Shown: positions 34,135 through 43,722, numbered from the stretch's first letter. The stretch is DNA of 64,000 bases from Pokkaliibacter sp. MBI-7 (GCF_029846635.1 NZ_JARVTG010000001.1:2361001-2425000); one strand, 5' to 3'. Notes: a model not told the origin generated them from the letters alone. Translations and numbers: made by a program.

Positions 34135-35420
34135 GAGGCATCCCTCTGTGGCTGATCTTTCAGCCTGCCCAGCAGCTTTGCCGAGGGCTTGTCCACTTCG
34201 CGGAACTGCAGCTGGAGCAGGTCATAGTGGAACAGCTCGGCGATGCGGATCATGCCATCGGCCACATCCAGCACCTCCACCACCTGAGTCACCACCCGCC
34301 TGCCGTCCGGCATGCGGCTGACAAAAACGATGATGTCGAGAGCAGAGGCGATGATCTGCTTGACCAGCAGCTCGGTGGCGGAAAAACCCGACAGCGCCAC
34401 CATCAGCTCCAGACGCATCAGCGCGTCACGCGCCGAGTTGGCGTGCAGCGTACTCATGGAGCCCTGGTGGCCGGTGTTCATCGCCTGCAGCATATCGAGC
34501 ACTTCGGCACCGCGACTTTCCCCCAGAATGATGCGGTCAGGGCGCATCCTCAGGGCATTCTTGACCAGATCACGGGCAGTCACTTCGCCCAGCCCTTCGG
34601 CGTTGGGCGGGCGGGTTTCCAGCCGCACCACATGGCCGTGCAGCAGCTGCAGCTCGGCGGCATCTTCAATGGTGACCACCCTTTCACTCTGGCCGATGTT
34701 CTGGCTGAGGATATTCAGCAGGGTGGTTTTGCCCGAGCCGGTGGAGCCGCTGATCAGCATGTTGCAGCGGCTGCGGGCGGCGCGGGCGAGAAACTCCTGC
34801 ATGGCCATGCTGAGGCTGCCCTGCTTGACCAGATACTCGGCCGTCAGGGCTTCCTTACGGAACTTACGTACCGACAGGCAGGGGCCGTCGATGGCCAGCG
34901 GAGGGATGATGGCGTTGATACGGCTGCCGTCCGCCAGCCGCGCATCCACCATCGGGCTGGACTCGTCGATACGGCGGCCAAGGGGGGCAATCATGCGGCG
35001 AATGACCCGCAATACGTGCTGATCGTTGATGAAGCGCAGCGGAATCCGTTCCAGCTTGCCTTTGCGCTCCACATACACCTGCGAAGCACCGTTGATCAGG
35101 ATGTCATCGATCTGATCATCCTCCAGCAGCGTCTGCAGCGGGCCGAAGCCGACGATCTCATCCAGCAGCTCATTCACCAGCCGGGCACTGTCGGCCCGCA
35201 GCGAGTCGATATTGTGCTCGTTGAGGTAGGTGTGAACGTACCCTTGCACATGGGGACGCATCTGGTGGCGGTCCATCTCGAACAACAGGTCATCTTCCTC
35301 CAGCCGGTCGATGATAAAGCGGTGCAGACTGGCCTTGAGGCTCAGCCGGTGATCATCTTCCATCAGATCCAGCTGACGGCTGGGCCAGCGCAGGGTGTCT
35401 TCAATCGGTGCGTTCTTCAT
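34131..35420 (-). CDS. tadA: Tad pilus secretion ATPase TadA (CpaF type)
   Basis: The protein has 429 residues. The VirB11/PilT-type ATPase core carries Walker A GSTGSGKT at 225-232, an Asp box and a conserved ILGESRGAEVLDMLQAMNTGHQGSMSTLHAN stretch with the His box. The N-terminal 90 residues are the CpaF-type N-domain. It hydrolyses ATP to power both Flp pilus extension and retraction in Tad systems. It is coupled to tadB (ATGA) and starts 21 bases after tadZ. Confidence 0.96.
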   Translation of the reverse strand: MKNAPIEDTLRWPSRQLDLMEDDHRLSLKASLHRFIIDRLEEDDLLFEMDRHQMRPHVQGYVHTYLNEHNIDSLRADSARLVNELLDEIVGFGPLQTLLEDDQIDDILINGASQVYVERKGKLERIPLRFINDQHVLRVIRRMIAPLGRRIDESSPMVDARLADGSRINAIIPPLAIDGPCLSVRKFRKEALTAEYLVKQGSLSMAMQEFLARAARSRCNMLISGSTGSGKTTLLNILSQNIGQSERVVTIEDAAELQLLHGHVVRLETRPPNAEGLGEVTARDLVKNALRMRPDRIILGESRGAEVLDMLQAMNTGHQGSMSTLHANSARDALMRLELMVALSGFSATELLVKQIIASALDIIVFVSRMPDGRRVVTQVVEVLDVADGMIRIAELFHYDLLQLQFREVDKPSAKLLGRLKDQPQRDAS

Positions 35421-35441
35421 GCGGCCTCCGAAGCCTCAGCG

Positions 35442-36539
35442 TCAGGCTGAACGAATGCTGAACTTACGCCACCAGCGCTCCACCTTGCGGGCATGCAGCA
35501 TCAGCTCCAGTGCCTGCAGATAGCCCTGCAGCTCACCCTGCGGCGGCAGCAGGGTGCCGGCATTGATGGCAGTGAGGTAATGGGGTGACCAGGGCAAAAT
35601 ACCGCGCAGCGGCAGGGAGCTGTGCTGGCTAATGGTGTGCTGATCAGGCAGCACGTCCTTGTAACAGGGCGCCAGCACCAGCCCGACAGCCCCGGGGCGC
35701 ACCCCCAGCTGCAGCAGGTATTCGCCCATTTCGATGGCCGCGGTGATACTCAGGTGCTTCTGATCGGCCAGCACCCAGTGCTGATCACAGCAGCGAGCCA
35801 CCAGCCGCAGTAACGGCGACGGCTGCATACCGTTAAGGTTGACCACCAGATGGTCATAGCGGGTAGAGAGCGCCTGCAGGGTGCGGCTGACCTCCTCCGC
35901 CGTCACCTGTGCCAGGCTGCTGCCGGGGGGCAGACCAATGATGTCGACGTCGCTCAGACAGGTGCCGTCGCGGCGATCACGCTCCAGCTTGTCGATGCTG
36001 AGGTGACCACTGACCAGATCAGCGAAGTTGTTGTGCAGTGGCAGGTCGAGATACGCCGCGACGTCGGCCTGCGGCATGGCCAGATCCAGCACCAGCACCC
36101 GCGCCTGCTGCTGGCGTCGCAGGCTCCAGGCAGTACAGATCGACAGCAGCGCGGCATCGCTGTCATTACGTGAAGAAAACAGGCCGAGCATATGCGGCGG
36201 GTTATCGACCTGGGCAGAGGTCAGAAAATAGAGTTTGTCAGCCAGTTCCTTGCGATCAACAAGATGGACTTGGGGATGAGGCTCGCGATTATGCCAGGCA
36301 CCTTCAGCCGTCTGATCAAGCACCACCACCGGCCGCGGCAGAAAGCCTTCCAGCAGCGCTTCCAGCTGGCGATCCGGCCAGTGCTGCGCCACCATGATCA
36401 GCACCCGTGCCGACGCCCAGTCAAAGCTGGCCTCCAGCTGCTCCAGCTCATGCAGCCACACCACCTGACTGCCGGCCGTCAGGCTCTGACGAATGGCCTC
36501 CTGCATCTCACCTGTCTCACTGTAGGCCAGCACTTTCAT
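35442..36539 (-). CDS. tadZ: Tad pilus localisation protein TadZ (CpaE type)
   Basis: The 365-residue protein has an N-terminal receiver-like domain (1-110) and a C-terminal MinD/ParA-like domain. The P-loop is degenerate: the segment LGLFSSRNDSDAALLSI lacks the Walker A lysine, although VLDLAMPQADVAAYLDL and VVNLNGM remain. Divergent P-loops are usual for some TadZ proteins, which mark the pilus assembly site at the pole. Its start overlaps the stop of the rcpA gene by four bases. Confidence 0.88.
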   Translation of the reverse strand: MKVLAYSETGEMQEAIRQSLTAGSQVVWLHELEQLEASFDWASARVLIMVAQHWPDRQLEALLEGFLPRPVVVLDQTAEGAWHNREPHPQVHLVDRKELADKLYFLTSAQVDNPPHMLGLFSSRNDSDAALLSICTAWSLRRQQQARVLVLDLAMPQADVAAYLDLPLHNNFADLVSGHLSIDKLERDRRDGTCLSDVDIIGLPPGSSLAQVTAEEVSRTLQALSTRYDHLVVNLNGMQPSPLLRLVARCCDQHWVLADQKHLSITAAIEMGEYLLQLGVRPGAVGLVLAPCYKDVLPDQHTISQHSSLPLRGILPWSPHYLTAINAGTLLPPQGELQGYLQALELMLHARKVERWWRKFSIRSA

Positions 36540-37820
36540 TGACTGCCTCCTTCGGAGAAGCCCATACCGGCAGGCATACCCACCGCGGCCTGACCCGGCT
36601 CAGCATTAAGAAACACCAGCTTGAAGAACGAGGGCTGGAACTGCCGGTAGATTTCCCCCGGTAAGGCTGGCAGGGGCGCATCGCGGGCGATGGGTCTGAC
36701 CAGATGGGGTGTCACCACCATCAGCAGTTCCTTGTCATTACTCTGGAACTGGGTCGAGCGGAAGAAAGCACCGATGACCGGCAGATCGCCCAGCAGGGGC
36801 AACCGCGCGGCGTTTTTCAGGGTCGTCCGGCTGACCAGACCGCTGATGATAAAGCTCTCGCCATCGCCCAGCTGTACCGTGGTATCGGTACGCCGCACCG
36901 TCAGGGCGGGCACGGACACGCCGGAGCTTTGCAGGCCGTCGATAAAGTTCAGCTCACTGACCTCCGGCGCCACCTTGAGCAGGATGCGACTGTCGGCCAT
37001 CACGGTCGGTGTCAGGCTCAGGCGCACACCGAACTGCTTGAAGTCGACACTGATATCACCGTTGCTGTTGCTTTTCGGATAGGGGAACTCCCCCCCCGGC
37101 GAGAAAGAACGCCTGCTGACCCGACAGGGTCACCAGACTGGGTTCGGCCAGGGTGTAGGCATAGCCGTTACTGCTGAGGGCGCTGATGGTGGCCAGCAGA
37201 CCGCGGCTGGCATCCCCGGCGACGATATTGAAGGCACTGCTGTCTGACAGAAAGCCGGAGCTGCTCTGCAGGGTAAAGCCGCCGCTGTCATTGGTCTGCA
37301 CCCCGGTCAGCGCACCGCTGCCAATAGCCAGTGTGGTGTTGCCGGTATTCTTGCCGAAGAAGAAACCGGCTGAGTGCAGCGCCTCTTTACTGATCTCCAC
37401 TACGCGGATATCGGTCTGCACCTGCACATTGTCGTGGGCGACGCCGGTCGGAAATACCCTGAGGCTGAAGACTGTCGGGGTCTGGCTGCCGCGCTGCCAT
37501 AACTGCAGCGTGGTGCTGCCCACCGCCTTGCCGGTCAGCAGTGCCTGCTCCCGGGACAGCAGCTGCACGCCCACCAGATGGGGGTCGCCCACTGCCAGCC
37601 GGATCACACCGCCGGGCAGGTCGAAAGCCTGCTGGCCGCCGACCGCGACACTGAGCTCCTGCTGTGCCCAGCTCCAGGGCGCCAGCAGTGTCAGGCAGGC
37701 GCTCAGCAGCCACAGCACCACTGCCCGCAGGCTCAGACGGCTTGCGCGCGACCGTTGAGAATAAGTGACGTCAGTCAGGCCAACATCGGCTAACACAGAG
37801 CTATCCAACACAAAGTGCAT
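36536..37820 (-). pseudogene. rcpA: Tad pilus outer-membrane secretin RcpA (CpaC type), split by a +1 frameshift
   Basis: Two abutting frames together make one secretin. The first (from ATG 37820, signal peptide ending SWAQQELS) carries the BON-like N-domain and most of the secretin core up to GQQAFFLAGG; it then runs into frame 2 and stops at 37056. The second resumes with RLSLTPTVMADSRI, GDGESFIISGLVS, LPLLGDLPVIGAFF and the C-terminal beta region. Removing one G from the eight-G run at 37090-37097 (coding strand) joins the halves as AGGEFPYPKSN...FKQFGVRLSL, the expected family sequence. The gene is either phase-variable, inactive or a sequencing error. The start could also be ATG 37841. 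Confidence 0.85.
37090..37097 (-). other. Eight-G homopolymer that disrupts the rcpA reading frame
   Basis: A run of eight G on the coding strand (eight C on plus) follows codons for FFLA. Seven would keep the secretin in frame. Runs of this length slip readily during replication, so this is a candidate phase-variation switch for pilus production, and equally a classic place for a sequencing length error. Confidence 0.85.
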
Positions 37821-37882
37821 CCTTCTGTGACACCCCTCCATGGGGCTATTGCCGGTAACGCAGATCGATGTGCAGCGGCCTG

Positions 37883-38761
37883 CTAAGGTCGCAGCATGAC
37901 CTTCTCCTCCCCCAGCAACACTTCCAGCCCCGCAGGCTGGCTGCTGACTTTTGTTTTAACGACGGGCACGGCTGCCGGTACGGGCGCAGCTACCGGCATG
38001 GGTTGTACTGCAGAGGCTGGCTGCCCGGCTTCACCGCTACCGAAACGGGCCAGGGTGACGGGGGGTTCCGTCAACTCACTGCTACCGCTGTGCTGTTCCC
38101 GCGGGCCAATCACTGCCAGTTGCAGCTCACCACTGCTGGCAGCCAGCAGCAGCTCGGCCACACTGGCCTGTGGCACGGCCAGTACCGCCGAGCGTTCACG
38201 GGTCTGGCGGCTTTTCTCGCCCGGACTGCCATCACGCGGGCTGGCCACCTGATCGCCATAAGCCAGTACCGTCAGCCCGGTAAACAGCCGCCGCGCTGAC
38301 GTGATCTCTCCGCTTTCCTTGTTGGCCCGCAGGTAAAACAGCACATCGACCCGGTCCCCGGCCTGCACATGCCCACCCACCGCGGTCACTTCATCCACCT
38401 TGATGGCCACCGCACGAAAGCCCGGCTCCAGACCATCCAGCATGGGCCGCTCGGCCGCCAGCAGACTGTTCTGCAGGCGTTGCCCCTCCTTCACCGCGGT
38501 GGCCAGCACCCGCCCGAGCACCGCTTTGGCGTCCGCCACATCGTCTACTTCACGTTCATCGACCTGCTGCTCGTTGAGCATATCCAGCTGCAGCAGGCTG
38601 CCCGCCGGCACGTCGTCGCTAAACCGCCAGATGGTCAGGGTCGGTGCCTGAATCTGCGGCGGCGGAGCCTTCTTGTCACCCAGCGTCAGGCTGTAGAACC
38701 CCAGCGCCAGCGCCAGGGCAAACAGCAGAGCCGCAATCAGGGTCAGGGTTCGTCCTTGCAT
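37883..38761 (-). CDS. rcpC: Tad pilus assembly protein RcpC (CpaB type)
   Basis: The 292-residue protein has an N-terminal membrane anchor (LTLIAALLFALALALGFYSL), a SAF domain (about 45-110, with VPAGSLLQLDML and VGGHVQAGDRVDVLFY just after) and a Pro/Ala-rich C-terminus. CpaB/RcpC proteins work with the secretin in the periplasm. It lies 62 bases upstream of the rcpA start and 35 bases after tadE. Confidence 0.9.
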   Translation of the reverse strand: MQGRTLTLIAALLFALALALGFYSLTLGDKKAPPPQIQAPTLTIWRFSDDVPAGSLLQLDMLNEQQVDEREVDDVADAKAVLGRVLATAVKEGQRLQNSLLAAERPMLDGLEPGFRAVAIKVDEVTAVGGHVQAGDRVDVLFYLRANKESGEITSARRLFTGLTVLAYGDQVASPRDGSPGEKSRQTRERSAVLAVPQASVAELLLAASSGELQLAVIGPREQHSGSSELTEPPVTLARFGSGEAGQPASAVQPMPVAAPVPAAVPVVKTKVSSQPAGLEVLLGEEKVMLRP

Positions 38762-38796
38762 CGGTTCCGTTCACCTTCGGGGTTCATCTGCGCCGG

Positions 38797-39279
38797 TTAC
38801 AGACTCAGATTAGCGGTGATATTCAGCTGGGCCGGCACCGGCAGCACCAGCGGCGGCACAAAGGGAAAGTCGGCATAGTTGTAGACCAGTGACAGCACAC
38901 AGCAGCCGCCACTGCTGTCTTCACTGGCGGTGATCGTCAGGGCATCATCCAGCGACTGGCCGAACAGTGTGCCGAGACTGCCGGCGTCGCTGCCCTGCGC
39001 AACGTTGCCGATCACCGCACGGGTCTCGTTCAGCACTTCCTGCCGCACCTCATCACTGCTGCAACTGGCAGCACTGAACAGACACTCTTCATCGACGTAG
39101 TCGATACTGCGGCGCAAGCCTTCCTCGGCGGCGTACTGCATCAGCTGGGCGGCGGTAAAGATCAGGCCATAGTTGGTGATGGCGTAAAAAATCATGAAGA
39201 ACAGCGGAAACACCAGCACGAACTCGATACCGGCACTGCCCCGCTGTCGGCGCCCGGCCAGTGGCTGACTAACGCCCAT
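38797..39279 (-). CDS. tadE: Tad pilus minor pseudopilin TadE-like
   Basis: The 160-residue protein begins with a basic leader then RGSAGIEFVLVFPLFFMIFYAI, the TadE pseudopilin signature with Glu at +5 after a glycine. The C-terminal domain is extracytoplasmic and has two pairs of cysteines (CLFSAASC; GGCC). It probably initiates or caps the pilus after processing by TadV. GGGGGGAGCT precedes its ATG, and it overlaps the end of tadV by 11 bases. A separate tadF is absent. Confidence 0.88.
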   Translation of the reverse strand: MGVSQPLAGRRQRGSAGIEFVLVFPLFFMIFYAITNYGLIFTAAQLMQYAAEEGLRRSIDYVDEECLFSAASCSSDEVRQEVLNETRAVIGNVAQGSDAGSLGTLFGQSLDDALTITASEDSSGGCCVLSLVYNYADFPFVPPLVLPVPAQLNITANLSL

Positions 39280-39700
39280 AGCTCCCCCCCAGCCACACCA
39301 GCAGCCCCGCCAGGGTCAGATAAGGCGCCAGCGGCAACGGCCGCTGCACCAGCCAGCGGCTGCTGCAGGCCAGCAGCAGGAACCCCGCCACCATCACCAG
39401 CAGCAGCTGTGGCAGGGAGAACACCCAGCACAGCACCCACAGCAGTTTCACATCCCCCGCGCCCAGTTGCCCCAGCGCCATGCCGGGTAGCGTCAGCGCC
39501 GCCACCAGCAGCAACGCCAGCAGGATGTCTGTCAGCTCAGCCGCGGCACCGCCCAGCAGCTGACCGTGTCGGTACAGGTACAACAGGGCACAGGCCAGTA
39601 ACGCCAGCAGGGCCAGATTGGAGATGCGCTGCCTGCGCATATCCTGCCAGCCGATCCACAGCATCAGCAGCACACTGAGCAGGGGCAGGGGCAGGGCCAT
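39269..39700 (-). CDS. tadV: Type IV prepilin peptidase TadV (CpaA, family A24)
   Basis: The 143-residue integral membrane protein has the short form of A24 peptidases without the methylase domain. The catalytic aspartates are D20 in GWQDMRRQRI and D83 in GAGDVKLL, both at the expected positions. About five membrane helices are visible. It cleaves the leader from Flp and pseudopilins. It lies between flp and tadE. Confidence 0.93.
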   Translation of the reverse strand: MALPLPLLSVLLMLWIGWQDMRRQRISNLALLALLACALLYLYRHGQLLGGAAAELTDILLALLLVAALTLPGMALGQLGAGDVKLLWVLCWVFSLPQLLLVMVAGFLLLACSSRWLVQRPLPLAPYLTLAGLLVWLGGSYGR

Positions 39701-39730
39701 GGCTGCCGCTCCAGAAAGAGTCGTGTGGGA

Positions 39731-39940
39731 TCAGGTCACCGCATCGCCACCGAGGGCGGTAATGATGGTATTGAAGATGGTTTTGACGCTGTCGCTGACC
39801 CCGGGTACGAACAGCGCCACCACCGCCGCCACCATGGCAGCAATCAGCGCATATTCGATACCACTGGCCCCCTTCTCTTCATACAAAAGACGGCTCAGAA
39901 ACAGCCGGGACTGATGATTAACTCGACGTACAAGGTTCAT
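39731..39940 (-). CDS. flp: Flp-type major pilin
   Basis: The 69-residue prepilin has a basic leader ending EEKG24; cleavage after G24 leaves ASGIEYALIAA, with Glu at +5 and Tyr at +6, the Flp hallmark. A hydrophobic helix follows (YALIAAMVAAVVALFVPG) and a short polar C-terminus. CTGGAGGTAACAGTC gives a strong ribosome site. It is the first gene of the pilus operon and is probably the most highly expressed. Its promoter region contains an inverted repeat at 40020-40041. Confidence 0.96.
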   Translation of the reverse strand: MNLVRRVNHQSRLFLSRLLYEEKGASGIEYALIAAMVAAVVALFVPGVSDSVKTIFNTIITALGGDAVT

Positions 39941-40019
39941 GACTGTTACCTCCAGGGTTCAGATAAAACCTAACCCGCAGATAGGACTTCCTGACGCTAT
40001 CGCCGATAAATTTAAGTTA

Positions 40020-40041
40020 GGACAGGCTAAAAAAACTGTCC
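40020..40041. promoter_or_regulatory. Inverted repeat upstream of the pilin gene
   Basis: GGACAG and CTGTCC face each other across a 10-base loop containing seven A (seven T on the minus strand). It lies about 80 bases upstream of flp and 80 bases downstream of the diguanylate cyclase stop. It could be an operator for the pilus operon or part of the cyclase terminator. Confidence 0.35.
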
Positions 40042-40118
40042 ATGTAATGGGTAAAATTGGCGTGATTGGCACTATTAACGCTTATGGCAGGACGGACGTG
40101 CTCACTCAGAGCAGGGGG

Positions 40119-41207
40119 TTAAGCGCCCGCCTGCGCCTCAACGGCAACCTCTGCACGATAGCGGCGGAACTGGTTTTTACCGCCTTTTTTAGCCTGATAC
40201 ATGGCCACGTCGGCGGCCTTGAGCAGCGCCTCCAGTTCATCAGCATCGTCCGGGCTGGTGGCGATGCCGACACTGGCCGATACCCGGCATTCGATTTCAC
40301 CAAACTGGAAAGGCTGTGACAGGGTCTCGATCAGCTTGCCGGCAATGGTTTCCAGTACGGTGATTTCGTCCTGCCGCAAGTGGGCTATCCACACCACAAA
40401 CTCATCGCCTCCCAGCCGGTAGACATGATCGCTCTGGCGCAATACCTGCCGCATGCGCCCGGCAGCGCCCTTTAACAGCAGGTCGCCAATGTCATGGCCA
40501 AGGGTATCGTTGATTTTTTTGAAGCCATCCAGATCGATAAAAAATACCCCCTGCAGCAGCCCCTGCTGACGGGCCTGCTGCAAACCGGCATGCAGCTGCA
40601 TGCGCAGCGCGCGGGAGTTGGGCAGGCCGGTCAGGGCATCCTGATAAGCCTCACGATAGATCTGCTGACGAGTGGTGTGCTCTTCGGTGATATCCACCTG
40701 GGTACCGAGCAGACGATGGCGGCGACCGGTATGTATCCACTGACAGGTCGCATGCAGGTGGCGCATGCTGCCATCGTCATCACGAATGATGGAGAACGTC
40801 AGCTCACTGCGACCGCTGCTGACACCGGACTGGAACAGCGCCTTCATGCGCTGCCAGTCATCGGGCAGAATCCAGGCCCGCAGCGCGTCGATACTCAGTT
40901 TGCGCTCCGGCGGCACGCCGTAGAGACGGAACATCACCGGGTTCCACAGCAGCTGGTCGGTTTCCTTTTCCCATTCCCAGACCCCCACGCCTGCCACTGA
41001 GGTCGCCAGCGACAGACGCCGGTTGGCCAGCAGCAGTTCGCGGTTGGTACGCTCGATATAACGCTGATGGCGGGCGACAAACACCAGCAGGATCAGTACC
41101 GCGGCCGCCAGCAGGAGCAGCACCAGCCCGGCCAGCCAGACCGGAATGCCGAGCTGACCAAACAGCAGCGCCAGCACGCCGTTGACCTTTTCAACCAGGG
41201 TTGCCAT
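40119..41207 (-). CDS. Diguanylate cyclase with one PAS domain (PAS-GGDEF)
   Basis: ATG 41207 follows AGGAGAGGGCC; the longer frame lacks this. The 362-residue protein has one membrane helix at about 22-45, a PAS domain at about 60-175 (WNPVMFRLYGVPPERK) and a GGDEF domain with GGDEF at 266-270. The inhibitory I-site RxxD at 257-260 is present five residues before it. It synthesises cyclic di-GMP, the signal that controls pili and surface attachment in many bacteria. It lies on the same strand just upstream of the pilus operon, so local regulation is plausible. Confidence 0.93.
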   Translation of the reverse strand: MATLVEKVNGVLALLFGQLGIPVWLAGLVLLLLAAAVLILLVFVARHQRYIERTNRELLLANRRLSLATSVAGVGVWEWEKETDQLLWNPVMFRLYGVPPERKLSIDALRAWILPDDWQRMKALFQSGVSSGRSELTFSIIRDDDGSMRHLHATCQWIHTGRRHRLLGTQVDITEEHTTRQQIYREAYQDALTGLPNSRALRMQLHAGLQQARQQGLLQGVFFIDLDGFKKINDTLGHDIGDLLLKGAAGRMRQVLRQSDHVYRLGGDEFVVWIAHLRQDEITVLETIAGKLIETLSQPFQFGEIECRVSASVGIATSPDDADELEALLKAADVAMYQAKKGGKNQFRRYRAEVAVEAQAGA

Positions 41208-41393
41208 GGCCCTCTCTCCTGCCCGTTCGCCCATTCATAAAGGAATAGTTGCTGATTGCCACTCATGCAACCGGCGTTCGTGCAATCCGCCTGTGCGTTT
41301 TAACCACTCGCGGATCGTGCGGGCGATGCACTGATAGCGCTTTTTGGCCGCTGACTGTGCGTAACAGCCTGCCCCCGCGCGGCGGCCCGTCAT

Positions 41394-42146
41394 CTATAAG
41401 CGTGCCAGTGCGTCCAGCCCCTGCTCACAGCCCGCCAGATAAGACGGGCCAAACAGATTGAAGTGATTGAGGTAGTGGTAAAGGTTGTACAGCGGCCGCT
41501 TGAGGTCATAGACCGCTGAACGGGGGAACACCGCATCGTAGGCCTGATAGAACCCGGCAGCGAAGCCACCGAACAGCTCTGTCATGGCCAGATCGACCTC
41601 CCGGTCGGCGTAGTGCACCGCCGGATCAATCAGCCATACCTGCCCGTCGCCGAACAGCACATTGCCTGACCACAAATCACCGTGGACCAGACTGGGCTGC
41701 TGACAGTGCTGATTGAGGAAGTCGGTCAGACGCTGCTGATAATGCTGCAGCTCACCGTCAAAACGGCGCCGGATGGCCTGATCTTCGATCCGCGCGATCT
41801 GTCGCTGCAGGCGCCGCTCGACAAAGAACCGCCCCCAGTCCTGATACCAGCCATTGGCCTGCGGCGCGAGGCCGATGTAATTGTCATAACCCAGACCATA
41901 ACGCGGCATCGGCAGCTGATGCAGACGGGCCAGCCCCTGTCCCAGCTGCGCCATCAGGGCTCCCTGCGGCGGCGCCTGCTCGATCAGCTGCAGCTCCATC
42001 CGTACTTCGCTGACGGCGTAGACTTCCGGTATCTGCAGCAGCCCATTGCCGGAGGCCTGCAGGGTGTCACGCAGCAGCGCCAGCCCCTGCGCCTCACAGA
42101 TCAGCGCCTTGCTGCCGCGACGGCGGTGTTTGACGAAATGTGGCAT
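41394..42146 (-). CDS. Fructosamine-kinase-family protein
   Basis: The 250-residue protein has the kinase-like core with HGDLWSGNVLF (catalytic loop) and LIDPAVHYADREVDLAM (metal-binding aspartate region). It is shorter than the roughly 290 residues usual for the family and lacks part of the N-terminal lobe. AAGGAGCAGCCG precedes the ATG. These enzymes phosphorylate sugar adducts on proteins or amino acids for repair. The start cannot be moved upstream, so the short N-terminus is real in this sequence. Confidence 0.85.
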   Translation of the reverse strand: MPHFVKHRRRGSKALICEAQGLALLRDTLQASGNGLLQIPEVYAVSEVRMELQLIEQAPPQGALMAQLGQGLARLHQLPMPRYGLGYDNYIGLAPQANGWYQDWGRFFVERRLQRQIARIEDQAIRRRFDGELQHYQQRLTDFLNQHCQQPSLVHGDLWSGNVLFGDGQVWLIDPAVHYADREVDLAMTELFGGFAAGFYQAYDAVFPRSAVYDLKRPLYNLYHYLNHFNLFGPSYLAGCEQGLDALARL

Positions 42147-42190
42147 CGGCTGCTCCTTCGCCCGCGTGATCAGCTCAGAGTCTCACCGGG

Positions 42191-43435
42191 TTATGACAGG
42201 TTACGGTCACCTGCAGGCGGCAGTTGTCGCTCAGCGGCAAGCAGCTGCTGACGCAGGGCGTTGACCTTCGCCGGCCCCACCCATAACCCCAGTAGCAGCG
42301 TGGCCAGCAGGGCACAGCTGCCTGACCAGCAAAAGGCCACCACCGGCGAGATACCTTCATACAGCCAGCCGAACACAACGGAGGCAGGCAACAGCAAGGC
42401 ACCGGCAGTCAGGTTAAACCAGCCAAACGCCGTACCCCGGCGCCCCGCGGGAGCAATGTCGGCCACCAGTGCCTTTTCCACCCCTTCGGTTGCGGCGACA
42501 AACACCCCGTAAAAGCCAAACAGGGCAAACATCACCACACCGTCATGACTGATCATGCCCATCCCCAGATAGAACAGCGCATAGGCCAGATAGCCCGCCA
42601 TCAGCATCCTCACCCGCCCAACCCGGTCAGACAGCGCCGACAGCGGCGTCGACAGCAGCGTCGCCACCAGTGATACCGCCGCCCACAGCAGCGGAATCTC
42701 GGCTGGCTCTACCCCCATTTCTCCGGCCCGCAGCAGCAGAAACATGTTGGATGAATTGCCCAGGGTAAACAGGGCCATCACCAGCAGATAGCGGCGAAAG
42801 ACCGGTGGCATGTCCGCCAGCCGCCAGTCAAAGCGCTGTTCGCGGCTGGGTGCTTTCACAGGCTCAGGCTCACGGATCATCAGTGCCAGTAGCAGACACA
42901 GCAGTGAAGGCAGGGCCGACCACAGAAAAATCTCCTGCAGCGGCATCTGCATGCCCAGCAGCAGCGCCGCAATCAGCGGCCCGATCACTGAACCTGCGTT
43001 ATCCATGGCGCGATGCAGGCCATACACCAGCCCGTGCTGATCGGCACTGACACTGGCGGCCAGCAGGGCATCACGAGGAGACGTGCGCAGCCCCTTGCCC
43101 ACCCGGTCGGTGAAGCGGATCAGCAGCAGCCACGGCCAGCTGCTGACAAAGGCAATCAGGGGCCGGCCGAGACTGGCCGGGCCGTAACCCAGCACGATCC
43201 AGATCTTGCTGCGCCGGGTACGGTCGACGATCACTCCGGAGAACAGTTTAAGCAGGCTGGCCGTGGCCTCGGCGATACCTTCGATCAGCCCCAGCACCCG
43301 GGGGCCGGACATCAGCACAGTGGCCAGATACAGCGGCATCAGCGGATACAGCATTTCACTGGCACTGTCGTTGACCAGGCTGATCAGGCCAATCAGCCAG
43401 ACGGTGCGCGGTAATCCTGCCAGAGCATTGAACAT
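42191..43435 (-). CDS. MFS transporter with 12 membrane helices
   Basis: The 414-residue protein shows the MFS fold, with helix 1 starting near residue 10 and the inter-helix 2-3 loop SGVIVDRTRRSKIW matching the family motif A. A second conserved loop RVGKGLRTSPRDALLAA is typical of small-molecule MFS proteins of unknown cargo. GAGGAGATGCC precedes the ATG. It ends 45 bases before the fructosamine-kinase gene on the same strand, perhaps cotranscribed. The substrate is unknown. Confidence 0.85.
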   Translation of the reverse strand: MFNALAGLPRTVWLIGLISLVNDSASEMLYPLMPLYLATVLMSGPRVLGLIEGIAEATASLLKLFSGVIVDRTRRSKIWIVLGYGPASLGRPLIAFVSSWPWLLLIRFTDRVGKGLRTSPRDALLAASVSADQHGLVYGLHRAMDNAGSVIGPLIAALLLGMQMPLQEIFLWSALPSLLCLLLALMIREPEPVKAPSREQRFDWRLADMPPVFRRYLLVMALFTLGNSSNMFLLLRAGEMGVEPAEIPLLWAAVSLVATLLSTPLSALSDRVGRVRMLMAGYLAYALFYLGMGMISHDGVVMFALFGFYGVFVAATEGVEKALVADIAPAGRRGTAFGWFNLTAGALLLPASVVFGWLYEGISPVVAFCWSGSCALLATLLLGLWVGPAKVNALRQQLLAAERQLPPAGDRNLS

Positions 43436-43642
43436 GGCATCTCCTCAGACAACGGCAACAGGTATGCAGGGAGTATAGGCAGGAATAACACAGGACAGCG
43501 GCTTCCGCAGCAGATGCCAGAACTGCACGAGAGACTGGATAAAAGAACGAAGGTACTTTCTTTGCGCTGGAGGAGCTGAACATGGCGATGGGATCAACAG
43601 TGATCCACGCTACTCTCTGACCACTGTCAGGGGCCATTTCTG

Positions 43643-43687
43643 AACACGCCCCCCGTGTTGATCATTAACTGATCGCCTCGCTATACT
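43643..43687 (+). promoter_or_regulatory. Promoter candidate for the toxin-immunity operon
   Basis: TTGATC (43658-43663) and TATACT (43682-43687) with an 18-base spacer match sigma-70 boxes fairly well and lie about 36 bases upstream of the toxin ATG. A hairpin AACACG-CCCCC-CGTGTT (43643-43659) overlaps the -35 box and may bind a regulator. Confidence 0.5.
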
Positions 43688-43722
43688 CCCGGCCTTCTCT
43701 TAATCGCATAAGGATGCGCGAT

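Noticed and set aside
34227..35450. A 407-codon frame on plus opposite tadA
   Set aside because: It is the complement of a clear ATPase gene in GC-rich DNA, rich in Gln, His and Ala, with no ribosome site or family pattern.
35442..36539. tadZ considered broken because its Walker A lysine is missing
   Set aside because: TadZ/CpaE proteins often have divergent P-loops, the frame is intact and the length is normal.
39941..40118. Sigma-54 promoter for the pilin operon
   Set aside because: No convincing GG-N10-GC pair with correct flanks was found upstream of flp.
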